Source of the DNA: Hyperoplus lanceolatus
Taxonomy: Eukaryota; Chordata; Actinopteri; Uranoscopiformes; Ammodytidae
Direction: 5' to 3'
DNA: 64,000 bases
Assembly (NCBI GenBank): GCA_026929865.2
Contig: CM049404.1
Location: forward strand, 1,428,501 to 1,492,500
Positions within the stretch are counted from its first letter, which is position 1. Every line of letters begins with the position of its first letter. The translations under genes were made by a program, and so were the position numbers. The notes beneath the pieces were generated by a model. That model did no database searches. It was not told the origin of the DNA and worked only from the letters and a program-made list of their open reading frames with translations. This document shows, piece by piece, positions 1 through 12,749 of the stretch.

Positions 1-164
1 GGCGGACAAGGCGGAGAAACCCACAACTGTAAGCATAATTATTACTATTTTATAAATACTACTTTTGTTTCAGAATACCGGTATGTTGTTTTGAAGTTTT
101 TATTAGATGATAATTTAATTCTCCAACCTGTCAAATCCTACTTAGCTCCGTAAACGTCCGACTG

Positions 165-335
165 CTAGCTTGCCCAGCTGTCCCACGGGATTTCTAGCTT
201 CCCCCGCGGGACAGCTAGCTTGCCCCGGGGGATTTCTAGCTTCCCCCGCGGGACAGCTAGCTTGCCCCGGGGTATTTCTAGCTTCTCCCGCGGGACAGCT
301 AGCTTGCCCCCTGGGACAGGGACAGCTAGTCCCGT
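165..335. repeat. GC-rich minisatellite, ~42-bp unit
   Basis: About three and a half imperfect copies of a ~42-bp unit. Each unit pairs a CTAGCTTGCCCCGGGG block with a CTAGCTTCCCCCGCGGGACA block. The first copy differs by a few bases and the last is cut short. Short ORFs are open here in several frames on both strands only because the unit lacks stops; none looks like a protein. Confidence 0.85.
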
Positions 336-668
336 TTGGGGGTGCAAAGTTGTGGTTCATAACCGTATGGTGAATTGCCCTAATGTGGGACACTGCTTAT
401 AAGGTCCATCGCATTTATCTCCTATTTCTGACACATGTTAATAGATAATATTGTTGTCAAATCCAAGCAGGGGTTCCCTGTGATTGAAATCACATGAATT
501 CACAAATCAATGCTAAGGCTCTACATTTGAATGGTATCAAGTATTGGTCAAATGTATTGGCTTGATATGTTAATATATTACATAAGTTGTAATTGCAAAT
601 ACTGTCCTCACCCTATGTTTTTTATGTTTACTTTATTATACTAGCTATGTTTTTTGAGCAAATTGTTT
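336..668. other. AT-rich spacer, nothing recognised
   Basis: I see no ORF with protein character, terminal repeats or RNA gene in this AT-rich stretch between the minisatellite and the 3' tail of the first LINE. Confidence 0.5.
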
Positions 669-3553
669 TGATTGATTTGATTTGATTTGTGTATGGACAT
701 GACAATGACATTGGACGAACCAGATGCAATGTTTTCAGTGTATTAGCATAAAAGCTAGTTTACAACACCTGTCCACAGGAGGCTTTTAAAAACAACAAAA
801 TAAACAAGTCAAAACAAAAACAAGATCAAAATACTGATAAAAACTGACAATTAAAAGAGTAAAAATGCAGAATACAATGGAGTACAGAGCAGCAATATAA
901 TGAGTCAAATATATATATATATATATAGGCTACGTAGAGTAAAATAAAGGCAGCATGATCAAACAATACACCAGTTGTAAATTATTTGTGTGAGCACTGT
1001 TGATTTGATTTGAGCCGTTGTTTAAGTTCTCTGTTAAAAGTGCTGCTATTAGTCTCTAGTTTTAGACTAGTGGGCAAGAGGTTCCACAATTTTTCCCCTT
1101 TTGCAGAGAAAACAGACTGAACGAAACACTGCTCGTGTATTTGCCCGACGAGAGCTCTGACGTCTGATGGCCAATTCAGACAACAGTGGTGACACATGGT
1201 TATTTACACACTTGAAAAAACAATTTAAGATTACTCAAATTAATAAAGTTATCAAAGGTGAAAAGGTTGTGTTTTTTTAGAATGCCACAGTGATGCCATC
1301 TCATGGGTTTCCGGTCCATGACTTTTATTGTCTGTTTGTATATTGAAAAGATAGGTTTTAATGTGGTAGAAGAAGTTTGTGACCATGATGTGATACAGTA
1401 TGACAAATGAGAAAAAATCATAGCGTGCATAAATAATTTGGCCGTTTGACATGACAAGTCCCCTCTTATGAAACGGAAACAGTTTAGATTTAGTTTGACC
1501 TTCTTTGCAACATACTTGACCTGCGTAACAAATTTTAAATTCTTATCCAGAATGATGCCCAGATATTTTACTTCATTTACTGATTCAATTAATTCATTTT
1601 TGATCCGTACCTCAAAACATCGGTGACTATTACGGATGGAGAAGCACATAGAGACGGTTTTCTTCACATTAATGGTCAACTGAGACAGCTCAAGCCATTT
1701 TGAAATGCTGAGTAATGCTTGTGTCAGGTGCTCACCTGCAATGCTGGGTGTTTTACTGGACACATGGATAACAGTGTCATCAGCATACATTTGACAGTTG
1801 GACCCCGGACAGCAGTTTGGTTGGTCATTGATATACATAGAAAACAACAGTGGACCAAGTACAGACCCTTGCGGTACTCCCGTGCTGCTGGCACGCAGAT
1901 GGGACCTGACCCCATTGACCCTGACACATTGCTCTCTCCCCTCCAGGTAAGATGTAAACCACTGCAGAGCTTCTGATGACATTTTGAACTGTTTTAACTT
2001 GTTCATTAGAGTACTGTGGTTTACCGTGTCAAAGGCCTTTTTTAGGTCTAGGAACACTGCCCCAACAACATTTCCTTTATCCATTGAAGCTTTTATGTTT
2101 TCAAGCAAATAACAATTAGCTGTTTCAGTTGAGTATTTCTGTCTAAACCCAAACTGCTGTGGATGAAGCAGCTGGTTAGACTCTAAATGTTCCATTAATT
2201 GCTCAGCTATAATTTTCTCCAGAACCTTTGAGACAACAGGGAGGATAGCAATAGGCCTATAATTACTCGCTATGTCCTTGTCTCCTGATTTATAGACAGG
2301 GGTAATTATTGCAGTTTTCCAGCTTTCTGGGAATATTTTGTTTTGTATAGACAGGTTAACTAAGTAAGTGATTGGCTCTAACAGGTAGCGCTGATGTTTC
2401 TTGATTAATGCAGCATGAAGATTATGAATATCTTTTGACTTGGAGTTACTCATGTTTGTGATCACCTTTTTAACTTTATCATGAGATACCAATTTAATAT
2501 TGAAGGAGTCAGACTGAGCATTGTCAAGTTCTTCAGTAGATGACTCTGTAGCTTTAAAATGACTTGCCAGCTCTTGTACAGACTCAATAAAAAAGCTATT
2601 CAAAACATTTGCAATGGACTCATTGCTATGGATAAAAGTATCACCTACTTTCAGACCGGTTATTTTGGAGTGCTTATGCTTGCTGGAGTTGGTTAGTTTG
2701 TTTATATGTTGCCACAGTTTTGAACTATTACCACTGGCCTCTTCAATGAGTTTAGAGAAGTAATTGGTCTTGGCCTTTCGTAATTCAGACACTACTTTGT
2801 TCCTCAGGCCTGTGAAGATAAGGTGGTCAGTATTGTTTTTTGTTATTAAAGACCTTTTAAGAGAAAGATCTCGCTTTTTAATGATCTGAATGATATCACT
2901 GTTGACCCATGGAAGAGATCATTTCTTGGGTCTGCTTTTCCAGGTTTGTGTGTATTTATCAATTAGATCACAAAGGGTCGAGACAAAGTTGTTGGCACTG
3001 TGGTTTAGATCTGGCTCTTTAGTTACCTTTTCCCAATTAATTTCACTCAAGTCATGCTCGAAGTCACCAACTTTTGACTTGGGAATTGCAGTTGTTAGAA
3101 TTAGATTTTCTGTTTTGTTGTGGTGTACTAGGCGTTTTTTTGTTAGCTTTCGTACCATCAGTATCATATTATGATCTGAAAGGCCAGTTATTAGATTATA
3201 TGTTTTTGTTACCCGCTCTGGCCTGTTTGTAAAAATCATATCTATGAGGGTTTCACTTTTCCTAGTGATTCGAGTAGGTCTACTGATCAGCTGTTTGTAT
3301 TTAAATTTCTCCATTGTTGATTTTAATTTTGATTTACCACTTTTATCCAACCAGTTGATGTTAAAATCCCCAAACAACATACATTCATGACAGTTATCGA
3401 CAACAGAGAGAAGATTCTTCAGTTCATTGTAGACTTTGCATCATGAGATGGGGGATTATAAAGCACAACAATGTTACATTTCATTTTAGGGGAGAGCATT
3501 ACAGTCAATCCCAGGCACTCTAAATTCAGGTTCAGTTCAAGCTTTACACATTT
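669..3553 (-). mobile_element. LINE (jockey/L2 group), 5'-truncated
   Basis: Minus-strand non-LTR retrotransposon. The 3' end is a short TGATT/TTGAT simple repeat at 669-690, preceded by a ~290-bp AT-rich 3' UTR. The coding part runs from 982 up to about 3550. The 5' end is lost where the simple-repeat tail of the next LINE begins at 3554. The missing 5' sequence does not reappear beyond that LINE, so I cannot tell whether that LINE landed inside this one or simply abuts it. The clade is inferred from protein motifs only. Confidence 0.85.
982..3553 (-). pseudogene. LINE endonuclease-reverse transcriptase, broken
   Basis: Encodes the part of a non-LTR polyprotein that nicks DNA and copies the element RNA. 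In protein order: an APE-type endonuclease remnant (3553-2919) with GDFNINWL and SDHN motifs; a linker; a reverse transcriptase (within 2792-1200) with FLDLKKAFDTVNH, GVPQGSVLGPLLF and the catalytic YADD; then a C-terminal region continuing out of frame to 982 (GEKLWNLLP). The frame is broken around 2800-2920, near 3380-3440 and at 1197-1200. The endonuclease N-terminus is missing. The RT block of about 530 codons is uninterrupted, so decay is moderate. Confidence 0.85.
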
Positions 3554-3771
3554 AAAATTGAATTGAATTGAATTGAATTGAAACCTTTATTTATACAAAC
3601 TCGAAAGGCATTGAGGTTCCCCTCATTTACAACGCCGACGAGCGCACAACAAACACAACAACAACAATAACAACAGAGTGACAGAATAAAACAGAGAAAC
3701 ACAAAATCCTAGCAAGATAAAAAAGATCAAAAGAAATAAAGAATTACAATAAAAGAGCTTAAAAAATTGAT

Positions 3772-5012
3772 TCAGTTAAAACAAATGCAGCGGTGATGGT
3801 GAAAATCAGAAATCATAGATTTAAAAGAAGAAAAAGTGGGGAGAATGGTCATATTGAAGTTGCTCTGAAGGGCATTCCAAGAGGTGGGGGCACTATAGCT
3901 AAAAGCAGTTGTTCCCAGCTTAGAATGAGCTCTAGGAACCTTTAAAAGCAGCAGCTCACTGGATCGGGTATTAAAAGACTGAGAGTTCCAGTCGAGCATA
4001 GCTGATAAATAGGGTGGCTGTTTACCAATTAAGGATTTAAAAATAAATAAAAACCAATGTAACTCACGTCTCAATGACAGGGATGTCCAGCCGACTTTTT
4101 CATACAGGGAACAGTGATGAGTTTTAAAGGAATCACCTGTAATGAATCTAAGGGCTGAATGGTACACCGAGTCAAGGGGTTTTAGGGCAGTAGCAGAGGC
4201 ATGTCTATAAACTATATCTCCATAATCCAACACTGATAAAAACACTGCTTCGATTACCCTTTTCCTACAAATTTTTGGGAAACTTGATCTGTTCCGATAT
4301 AAAAAAACAATTTTTTGACGAGATTTGAGAACAAGTTTGTCAATATGGGGTTTAAAAGTGAGCTTCTCATCTAGCCAGATACCAAGGTACTTATATTCAG
4401 AGACTTTTTCGATCAAAGAACCGTTTACAGCATAGATGCATGCACTGTTGTCCAATTCTCTAGCCCTAGAGAACAACATGAATTTAGTTTTAGTCTGGTT
4501 AAGGACAAGTTTAAGTGAAATAAGAGCATTCTGAAGAGCATTAAAGGACAGTTGCAGATTCTCAATAGCTGACTTTGCAGAGTCAGCAACAAAGTACAAA
4601 ATGGTGTCATCAGCATATAAATGGATTTGACAACCACTGACAAGAGGCACAATATCATTGATGTAGATGGTGAATAGCACCGGACCTAAAATTGAACCTT
4701 GTGGAACACCTTTGGTTATGGGTAAGAAACCAGATTGGATATTACCTAGCTTCACATATTGAGATCGGTCAGAAAGGTAATTACTGAACCAGCTACACGC
4801 ATTTTCACTAAGACCAATGTTAGCCAATTTATCTAATAGTAAAGAATGGTCTACTGTATCAAAGGCTTTACTGAGATCAATAAAGAGGGCAGCACAGTGT
4901 TTACTATTATCTAAGGCAGAGACAATATTGTTAGTAACCAGAGTGATGGCAGAGATAGTGCTATGGTTAGTTCTAAAACCAGATTGGTGAACAGATAAAA
5001 TAGTGTGACTTT
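3772..5012 (-). pseudogene. L2 reverse transcriptase and C-terminal domain
   Basis: Reverse transcriptase of the L2-like LINE. Reading from the 5' side it shows SGFRTNHSTISAIT, FIDLSKAFDTVDH, GVPQGSILGPVLF, the catalytic YADDTILYF, and the thumb motif YKYLGIWLD. A C-terminal domain follows (ALRFITGD, LGTTAFSYSAPTSWN). About 350 codons are open from an internal Met at 4827, and the frame continues upstream to the deletion point. The 3' third of the protein is essentially complete. It cannot be active because the endonuclease is cut away. Confidence 0.85.
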
Positions 5013-5023
5013 AGAGAAATGTT

Positions 5024-5278
5024 TTAAAAATATTCCCTAATATAAATTAAAACACCCCCTCCCCTTCCCTTGGCCCTATCTCTCCTATAGCATGTGTATC
5101 CTGATATGTCAATTAGGTCAGTAGGAACACTAGGATTTAACCAGCTCTCAGAAATACACAAAAAGTCCAAATTAGAGTCATTAAGTACATTCCGGATCTG
5201 GTCTATTTTAGGTAGTATGCTTCTGATATTTATATTTGATATTTGATAGCAACAGTGTTTTTTATATTTTACATTCAC
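5024..5278 (-). pseudogene. L2 endonuclease N-terminal fragment
   Basis: First ~80 residues of an APE-type endonuclease: an NINIRSILPKIDQIRN start block, then DFLCISESWLNPSVP, whose glutamate is a family-conserved metal ligand, and GGGVLIYI. It stops where the internal deletion joins it to RT sequence. It belongs to the same insertion as the RT fragment immediately downstream on the minus strand. Confidence 0.8.
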
Positions 5279-5545
5279 ATGTATACTGGCAAATTCAGTT
5301 ACAAATGGACTTCAGGAGGCAAGAGTTTCAAGAAGAAAATCGCTACTTTATTTAGCATAAAAAACAGAAGATGTCTGCTGAAAGTTGACTCATTCAGCAT
5401 CAAGTCTTTTATAGACTTCAAACATGGTTAAACTCAACTTGCCAAGCAAGTTAAAATCAGCTAATTTAAATATTAAAAACTGTACACAGAGGAGAATAAA
5501 ACCTGTCATTACAAATATGTACATTTATTTACAAAGCTAGGAATA

Positions 5546-6342
5546 TTTACAAACCATGTTCTTATTATTATCTCCAGAGACCTAAGGAAGATGGCCCACC
5601 AGCATGTTCTGATGATCCCAAACGACCTCTCCACAATGTTGCGCCCTCTGGCCTTTTGTACCGGGCTTCAATATGACCTGGTAATCAAAATTCACATGGA
5701 TGGGTGGCGGTAGAGCCTAATGATGGCCACAGGTCGCTGCAGGCAGGAGTACCCTCCATCACCCAGCAAGAAGTAGGTGGGTACGGGGCCTAATTGTAGA
5801 ACGGGGAACGCCGGAGCACGAGAGCATCATACACCGACCCCGGGTTCCCGATGTAAATGTCTATACATTTGCTCTTAGCATTACAGATACCCTGCAGGAT
5901 GATGGAAGTGAAGAGCTTCCTGTTAAAGTAGCTTTTCTTCTGTTCTGCAGGTGGCAGAACTCTGACATGGCACCCATCAATGCCCCGGCAGCTGATCTGA
6001 AGGCCGAGCAAAGCCTGCCCCCACCTCCTCCATCTCCTCTGGCTTGGGGAAATGGATGACCCGATGGAGGATGGCCTCCACCACGCCATGGACCGTCACC
6101 CTGCACAACGCACCACAGGCCAGCTTGAATTCAGGACGCTGCTGACCTTGCTGCCCCGGCCGGAAGAAGGCCCATGGATGGAGCCATGAGGTCGAGGTGC
6201 TGATGGGGGTAGCCTGTCGAAGCTATCCCTGGAGAGCCTGAAGGCTGGCTTCAGGTCCCCCTCCAGAAAAGAAGACAGCCAGGATAGGCACAGGGGTGTT
6301 GAGCTTTGTGTACAGCTGTGAGCTGCTTCTAGAAATAATAAT
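5546..6342 (-). pseudogene. PIF/Harbinger (HARBI1-like) transposase remnant
   Basis: Minus-strand remnant of a DDE transposase of the HARBI1 family (domestic name for the PIF/Harbinger nuclease). Diagnostic stretches are FRLSRDSF near the N-terminus, then GIDGCHVRVLPP (first catalytic Asp), YFNRKLFTSIILQGIC, IGNPGSVYDALVLRRSPFY (second catalytic Asp region), a weak GDGGYSC block and RNIVERSFGI near the C-terminus. Several frameshifts and stops break it, so it is dead. No terminal inverted repeats were found at the edges. The flank 5282-5545 holds nothing recognisable. Confidence 0.8.
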
Positions 6343-6410
6343 AAATATATTTTTAACATCGTTGATTCAGTTATTTACTATTTATATTATTTATGTTTAT
6401 TGTGTGTGTG

Positions 6411-6658
6411 TATATATAGCCCTGGAAAAAAATAAGAGACCACTCCAAATGTTCAGTGTCTCTTGTTTTATTTTTAAGAGGCATATGTTTGGCTTAAAAT
6501 GAACATTTTGATTTTATACTATAAAGTACTGACAACATTTCTTCCAAATTCACAATTAAAGTATTGTCGTTCAGACCATTTTCAATAAGTCATTTAGAGA
6601 TAAGAAATTTTAAGAAAAATCCGGACTGGTCTCTTAATTTTTTCCGGCGCTATATATA
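6411..6658. mobile_element. Tc1/mariner-type MITE
   Basis: About 240 bp bounded by imperfect inverted repeats: TAGCCCTGGAAAAAAATAAG on the left (followed by AGACCACTC) and, on the right, GGTCTCTTAATTTTTTCCGG (followed by CGCTA). It is set in TATATA sequence, which fits a TA target but hides the exact boundary. There is no coding capacity. Confidence 0.8.
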
Positions 6659-6659
6659 T

Positions 6660-8111
<1,452 letters not shown>

Positions 8112-8127
8112 TAAAACCTGTCCTACG

Positions 8128-8317
8128 GGGGGGCGCCTTTAGCTCAGTTGGTAGGGCGTCCCCCCATGGGCCTCGGCCAGCAGCGGACCCGGGTTCGATT
8201 CCAGCCCGCGGTCGTTCTCTGCATGTCACTCCCCTCTCTGCCCCATTTCAACTCTGTCTCTACACTATCAATAAAGCATAAAAATCAAATATCTTTAAAA
8301 AAAAAAAAAAAAAGATA
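8128..8317 (+). mobile_element. tRNA-derived SINE with 16-bp TSD
   Basis: The tRNA-like head carries an A box (TAGCTCAGTTGG) and a B box (GGGTTCGATTCC), the internal RNA polymerase III promoter. A tRNA-unrelated body (TGCATGTCACTCCCCTCTC region), an AATAAA-like motif and a poly(A) tail of about 17 nt follow. The 16-bp direct repeat TAAAACCTGTCCTACG lies at 8112-8127 and 8318-8333. A perfect TSD and a long A tail point to a recent LINE-mobilised insertion. It has no protein and is not a functional tRNA gene, because the anticodon arm is not tRNA-like. Confidence 0.95.
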
Positions 8318-8333
8318 TAAAACCTGTCCTACG

Positions 8334-8623
8334 ACTTTGCAATTCATGAATTTGTTTATTTTAATAAGATTTTTGATGTGATATCACATTTTCCAATTGT
8401 CTTTTATTTCTGATTTATTATGAACAATATATAAACTCACAGGACACTAGCAAAAAATGAGTGGTTGGGGTGAGGACACGGTGTTGGTTCCCTCGGCCGA
8501 AAAATCTCGCTCCAAACTTTTTGTGAAACTTGGCAGCCCTGTGTATAGAGTGTGTCTGTGTGTGTGTGTGTGAGCATGCATTAGTTTCAGATGGTCTGAT
8601 TTCATTCATAATGTAGCTTGAGA
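8334..8623. other. Spacer, nothing recognised
   Basis: Only a short (TG)n run near 8560 stands out. Confidence 0.4.
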
Positions 8624-8832
8624 TTTTTTTTTTTTTTTTAACAATATATTTATTGGCTTTTCTTATTTTCAACACAAACAATACAAAGAAGCACCACACA
8701 TATACAAACAGCACTTACAAACAAACAAAAACAAATACAAAGTACAGCTCAAGTCAACAGAGATTAGGTTGAGGCCACAGGAAACAGTTCACATTTCAGG
8801 CCGATCAAAAGTCACCGTTCACAAGTTCAAGT

Positions 8833-9424
8833 TTAGGAGACTCCTTTTGCAATAATCAAAGAATAGTCCGGTCCAAGATAGTTCAAATAGGGCTGCCAGA
8901 TTTTGTAGAACTGGTCCACTTTGTGATGTATAATATTTGTGAGATATTCTAAAGGAATCAACTCCAGTAAAATCTTCCACCAGCCATTTACAGAGGGGCT
9001 CTTATCATGAATCCACTGTAACAATATATTTTTTCTAGCAGCAAAAGTTAGAATGTTGTATAACCTTTTGCCAGGTTTAGAGGGTATACTTCTACTTGGT
9101 AGACCTAATAGCAAACACAATGGATCCATTTCTAATTCCATACCAAATATTTTTTCAATTTCACTTAAAATGTCAGACCAATATTTCCGTAATTTATGAC
9201 ATGACCATAGACAATGAGTTAGGGTACCTATTTCTATTTTACATTTAAGACACAGAGGAGAAAGTGCTGGGTTGAAAGAATGCATGCGATTAGGAGATAT
9301 ATGAATCCTATGTATTATTTTTAACTGGATTGCTTTTGCCCGAGTACAAATGGAAATCTTTTTAGCAAAACTCCAAATATCCACCCATGTCTCGTCATCA
9401 ATATTAACAGATAATTCCTTCTCC
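8833..9424 (-). pseudogene. L1/Tx1 ORF2 C-terminal fragment
   Basis: C-terminal end of the same ORF2, open for about 195 codons. It contains the zinc-knuckle-like CLKCKIEIGTLTHCLWSC pattern (C-x2-C-x7-H-x4-C) usual at the end of L1/Tx1 ORF2, then FAARKNILLQWI and the terminal YLGPDYSLIIAKG block. The stop at 8833 is followed by a ~190-bp 3' UTR and the A tail. Confidence 0.88.
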
Positions 9425-10838
9425 GGCTGAGGAGCTATCTTAACTGGCTGAGGAGCTATCTACAGAACAGGCAACAGTTTGTGAAGATGGGTGAATACGT
9501 GTCAGCTTGTTTGGACATTGCTTGTGGGGTCCCCCAGGGGTCAGTGTTAGGGCCAATTCTTTGTATTCTCTACCTAAATAAATGACATATGTAAAACATC
9601 AAATATTTTACAATGTGTGTTATTTGCAGATGACACAAATATTTTTTGTACGGGAGAGGACTTGCAGCAGCTTCTGGAGTCAATTACATCTGAAATGAGC
9701 AAATTAAAAAGGTGGTTTGACAATAATAAATTATCATTGAATTTAAGCAAAACAAAAATCATGTTGTTTGGAAACTGTAATTTAAATAGTGATGTAAATG
9801 TCAAGATAGATGGTGTTAATATTGAAAGAGTGTATGTAAATAAATTCCTGGGTGTGACAATAGACCACAAGCTATGCTGGAAACCTCACATAAAACATGT
9901 TAAATCTAAACTGTCACGAAGCATCTCAGTCCTGGGTAAAGCAAAGCATATATTGGATCACAAATCATTGCATATTCTTTACTGCTCAGTGATCTTACCT
10001 TATTTAAATTACTGTGTGGAGGTCTGGGGGACCACTTACAAAAGCTCACTGCAACCACTAGTCACACTTCAAAAACGAGCCATAAGAATAATCAATAAAG
10101 CTGGATATTATGATCACACCAACCTCCTCTTTTTACATTCCCGTATCATAAAGTTCAATGACCTGGTTGAATATCAAGTAGCACAAATCATGTTCAAAGC
10201 AAGAAATAAACTGCTACCAGGTAACATACAAAAACTTTTCTTTGACCGAGAGGGGGGTTACAATTTGAGGCAACAGTTAAACTTTAAGACACTGGCGGTA
10301 CGCACGACTTTAAAATGTCATTGCATCTCAATTGGGGGTGTGAAACTGTGGAATGGGATGAGCATGGAGCTAAAGCAATGTCCAAACATGATCTAGTTTA
10401 AAAAAAGGTTCAAAGCAATGATTTTCATAAGGTACAGGGATGAGGGTGTGAAGTAAGAAGGTAATTATAATTATATGGATATATATACTGATTGTATAGA
10501 TATGTATTTATATATGGATATACTGATTGTTTATAAATATAAATATAGATATATGCATTGTATAAATATATAAAATATAAAAAATGTATAGTATATTAAG
10601 TTGTAGGTAAATGGCAAATATAGTATCGCCAATAGTACAGAGAATATATGGATAAGAGAAGCGAATATAATTATTATTTTTTTATTTAATAAATATTTTG
10701 ATTTTTATTTTTTTTAAGGAAAGGGGTAGGATTAAATAAGTGTATACTTCTTCCTGCTCCTTTTCAGGCATATTTATTGTATTTCCATGCTTTTCATTTT
10801 GTTTTGTATGTGTATGTCTGAAATAAAACTAAATCAAA
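9425..10838 (+). mobile_element. Jockey-like LINE inserted into the L1
   Basis: 5'-truncated plus-strand LINE sitting inside the minus-strand L1. The flanking word TCTCC occurs at 9420-9424 and 10839-10843, a short possible TSD. The 5' junction carries a 17-bp tandem duplication (TGGCTGAGGAGCTATCT twice, 9426-9461). The coding region starts inside the RT palm and runs to the C-terminus. An AT-rich 3' UTR follows and the element ends AAATAAAACTAAATCAAATC. Confidence 0.88.
9440..10396 (+). pseudogene. Jockey-like reverse transcriptase fragment
   Basis: Begins with WLRSYLQNRQQFVKMGEYVS and GVPQGSVLGPILC, is frameshifted near 9580, then is open for 259 codons from 9617 with LFADDTNIFC (catalytic FADD), WFDNNKLSLNLSKTKIMLFG and FLGVTIDHKLCWKPHI. 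The C-terminal domain has LPYLNYCVEVWGTTYKS and GGVKLWNGM. It resembles the LINE at 63-64 kb (shared CVEVWG and KLSLNL-KTK blocks), so the two belong to one clade. It lacks an endonuclease and is 5'-truncated. Confidence 0.85.
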
Positions 10839-12396
10839 TCTCCCACACACCCTTGATCCTCTGTGTGTCAGTAGTAAAGGTACCAGCTATTACACCATAA
10901 AGCAGACTAACAGACCCTGGAGGTTGAAACAGCACTTTCTCAACAGCAGAAATCTCAGGGTGTTCATTAAGGGTTGTACTCTTAGTAATATAATGCCTCA
11001 TTTGTAAGAAACGGAAAAAATCTTGTTTTGGAAGTTGGTATTTCTTTATCAATTGTTCAAATGACATTAAACCGTTATCTGAAAACAAGTCTCTGAGTTT
11101 GGTTATGCCTTTGTCATGCCATTGCCTAAAGAATGAGTTCATCATTCCCGGTGAAAAATCAAGATTATAATTTATTGGAGTAAACATGGAAGTCAATTTG
11201 AGCCTCCCTTCTAGACGACGGGCTGATCGCCAAGCCTTCAGAGCATTAATTGTTATTGGATTGGTACAGTTATCTCTTATGTTCTTAAAGAATAACAAAT
11301 CTTGTAATTTACATTTTGACAAAGATGATTCAATGTCTTGCCAAATTGAAGATTTCAAATTTTTTAACCACTCGGATATAAACCTCAAATGAGCACTAAG
11401 CTGATATATTTTAACGTTTGGCAAATCAAGGCCACCCATGGAACTTGGCAGCTGCAAAACTGCCATTTTTAATCTAGGTCTGCGTTTACTCCAAATAAAT
11501 GAACTGAGCCAGCTATTCAAATCTTTCAAGGCCCTATTCGAAAACAGTATAGGAATCATTTGAACGGGATAAAGTAATCTGGGTAACACATTCATTTTAA
11601 TCAGAGCTATTCTTCCTAACCAAGAAACAGGGAGTGAGTTCCAACGTTCTAGATTTTGTCTTATTTTCCCAAATAATGGGACGAAGTTGGATTTGTACAT
11701 CTGACTAAATGATGGGGTGATAAAAATACCTAAATAGACAAAACCAGAGGGCAACCATTTGAAAGGAAGGTATAGTATTAGGTATTGTTTTAAGACTACC
11801 CAAGGGCATAGCCTCTGATTTGTTTAAGTTAATCTTATATCCAGAAAATTTACTAAATACGTTAATCATCTTAAGGAGGGCCGGGACTGAGGTCTCAGGG
11901 TGACATAAAAACACAAGGACGTCATCAGCATACAGAGTTATTTTATGACATATTTCCCCAACCTGTAAGCCACATATAGAGGGCTCCATTCTAATGGCCA
12001 CAGCTAGTGGCTCTATGGCCAGGGCAAACAGGAGAGGAGACAAGGGACAACCCTGTCTTGTACCTCTATGTGTATGAAAGCATTTTGATCATAACCCATT
12101 AGTTAAAACTGCAGTTTGAGGGTCACTGTATAGAATTCTAACCCATTTTATAAAATTACTACCAAGTCCAAATTTTTCTAATGTGTAAAATAAGAATGAC
12201 CATTCAACTCGGTAAAACGCTTTCTACGCATCCAGAGAAAGCACAAGACCGGCCATGGATTTTTGTTCAAAGGCCTGGATAACATTGAAAAGACGTCTAA
12301 TATTATCAGTTGAATTCCTGCCTTTTATAAAAACCAGTTTGGTCTTCTTTAATTAGGGTGGGCAAAATGTCCTCTAGACGAGTGAGAAAAGATGAC
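10839..12396 (-). pseudogene. L1/Tx1 ORF2 reverse transcriptase and thumb region
   Basis: Middle of an L1-clade ORF2 protein. Recognisable blocks are IKEDQTGF, GLVLSLDA, GTRQGCPLSPLLFALAIEPLA, ITLYADDVLVF (catalytic YADD) and FSGYKINLNKSE. The long downstream region follows with YLGIFITPSF, RWNSLPVSWLGRIALIKMN, LPSSMGGLDLPN and SFFRQWHDKGI. Stops and frameshifts lie near 12090, 12225 and 11750. The protein continues past the inserted LINE into 9424-8833. Confidence 0.88.
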
Positions 12397-12749
12397 AAAC
12401 CAGGTAAACGACGAGGCAAACAAGTCCAGGGGGGCAGGCAAAGGGGAAAGTCCAAGGTCCAAAAATACAGGTCAAAATGGGAACAGGCAGGAAGGATCAA
12501 AATGATATGGAATGCTGAAGAGCTAGGATAGACACTAGGACATCTGACTATCTGGCAATGACTGAGGGGAATGGGGTGGAATAAATACTGAGGGGCTGAT
12601 TAGCTGATGGGGAGCAGGTGAGTATGGGGAGACCAGGTGAATGTAATTAGGAGCAGAGCAGGAGGGAGTGGCAGGATCTGAAATGACATGAGTGTTAAGA
12701 ATCAGGAAATAGACATATGAAAAAACTAAATTATGGCTGATGTGTGACA
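12397..12749 (-). repeat. Solo LTR fragment, family A
   Basis: Reverse complement of the LTR defined at 19436-19864; much of its length aligns by eye (CACTCCCTCCTGCTCTG, CTCACCTGCTCCCCATCAG, GACTTTCCC-TTTGCCTGCC blocks). The LTR 5' terminus TGTCA is intact at 12749. The last ~70 bp, including the polyadenylation region, are missing where it meets the L1 at 12396. Confidence 0.8.

Larger units (their letters stand above)
3554..5281 (-). mobile_element. L2-like LINE with internal deletion
   Basis: Minus-strand LINE whose 3' end is a (AATTG)n tail at 3554-3581, typical of L2-group elements. The coding region is RT and C-terminal domain (3772-5010) preceded by only the first ~75 residues of the endonuclease (5278-5030). 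The middle of the endonuclease and the start of the RT domain are absent. The join lies near 5015-5034 in an A/T-run. The C-terminal domain resembles that of the LINE at 60.5-61.9 kb (both have an ALRFITGD block and end in N-C-x-C-F-N or H-R-C-I-C-F-N), so the two are the same family. Confidence 0.85.
8624..12396 (-). mobile_element. L1/Tx1-type LINE, 5'-truncated and split
   Basis: Minus-strand LINE in two pieces, 12396-10839 and 9424-8624, separated by a plus-strand LINE. The 3' end is an A tail (T run at 8624-8639). Coding sequence resumes across the inserted LINE: KGVWE ends one piece and EKELSVNIDDETW starts the other. The 5' end stops at about 12396 against a solo-LTR fragment. Only the RT half and C-terminal half of ORF2 remain. 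Confidence 0.9.

Noticed and set aside
142-402. Four overlapping ORFs on both strands
   Set aside because: All arise from the stop-free 42-bp minisatellite unit; none has protein character.
8128-8215. Functional tRNA gene
   Set aside because: A and B boxes are present, but the sequence continues into a SINE body with an A tail and TSD, and the anticodon arm does not fold.
8776-8800. Remainder of the family A LTR within the L1 3' UTR (CACAGGAAACAGTTCA)
   Set aside because: Only about 16 bases match and neighbouring sequence does not, so it is probably chance.
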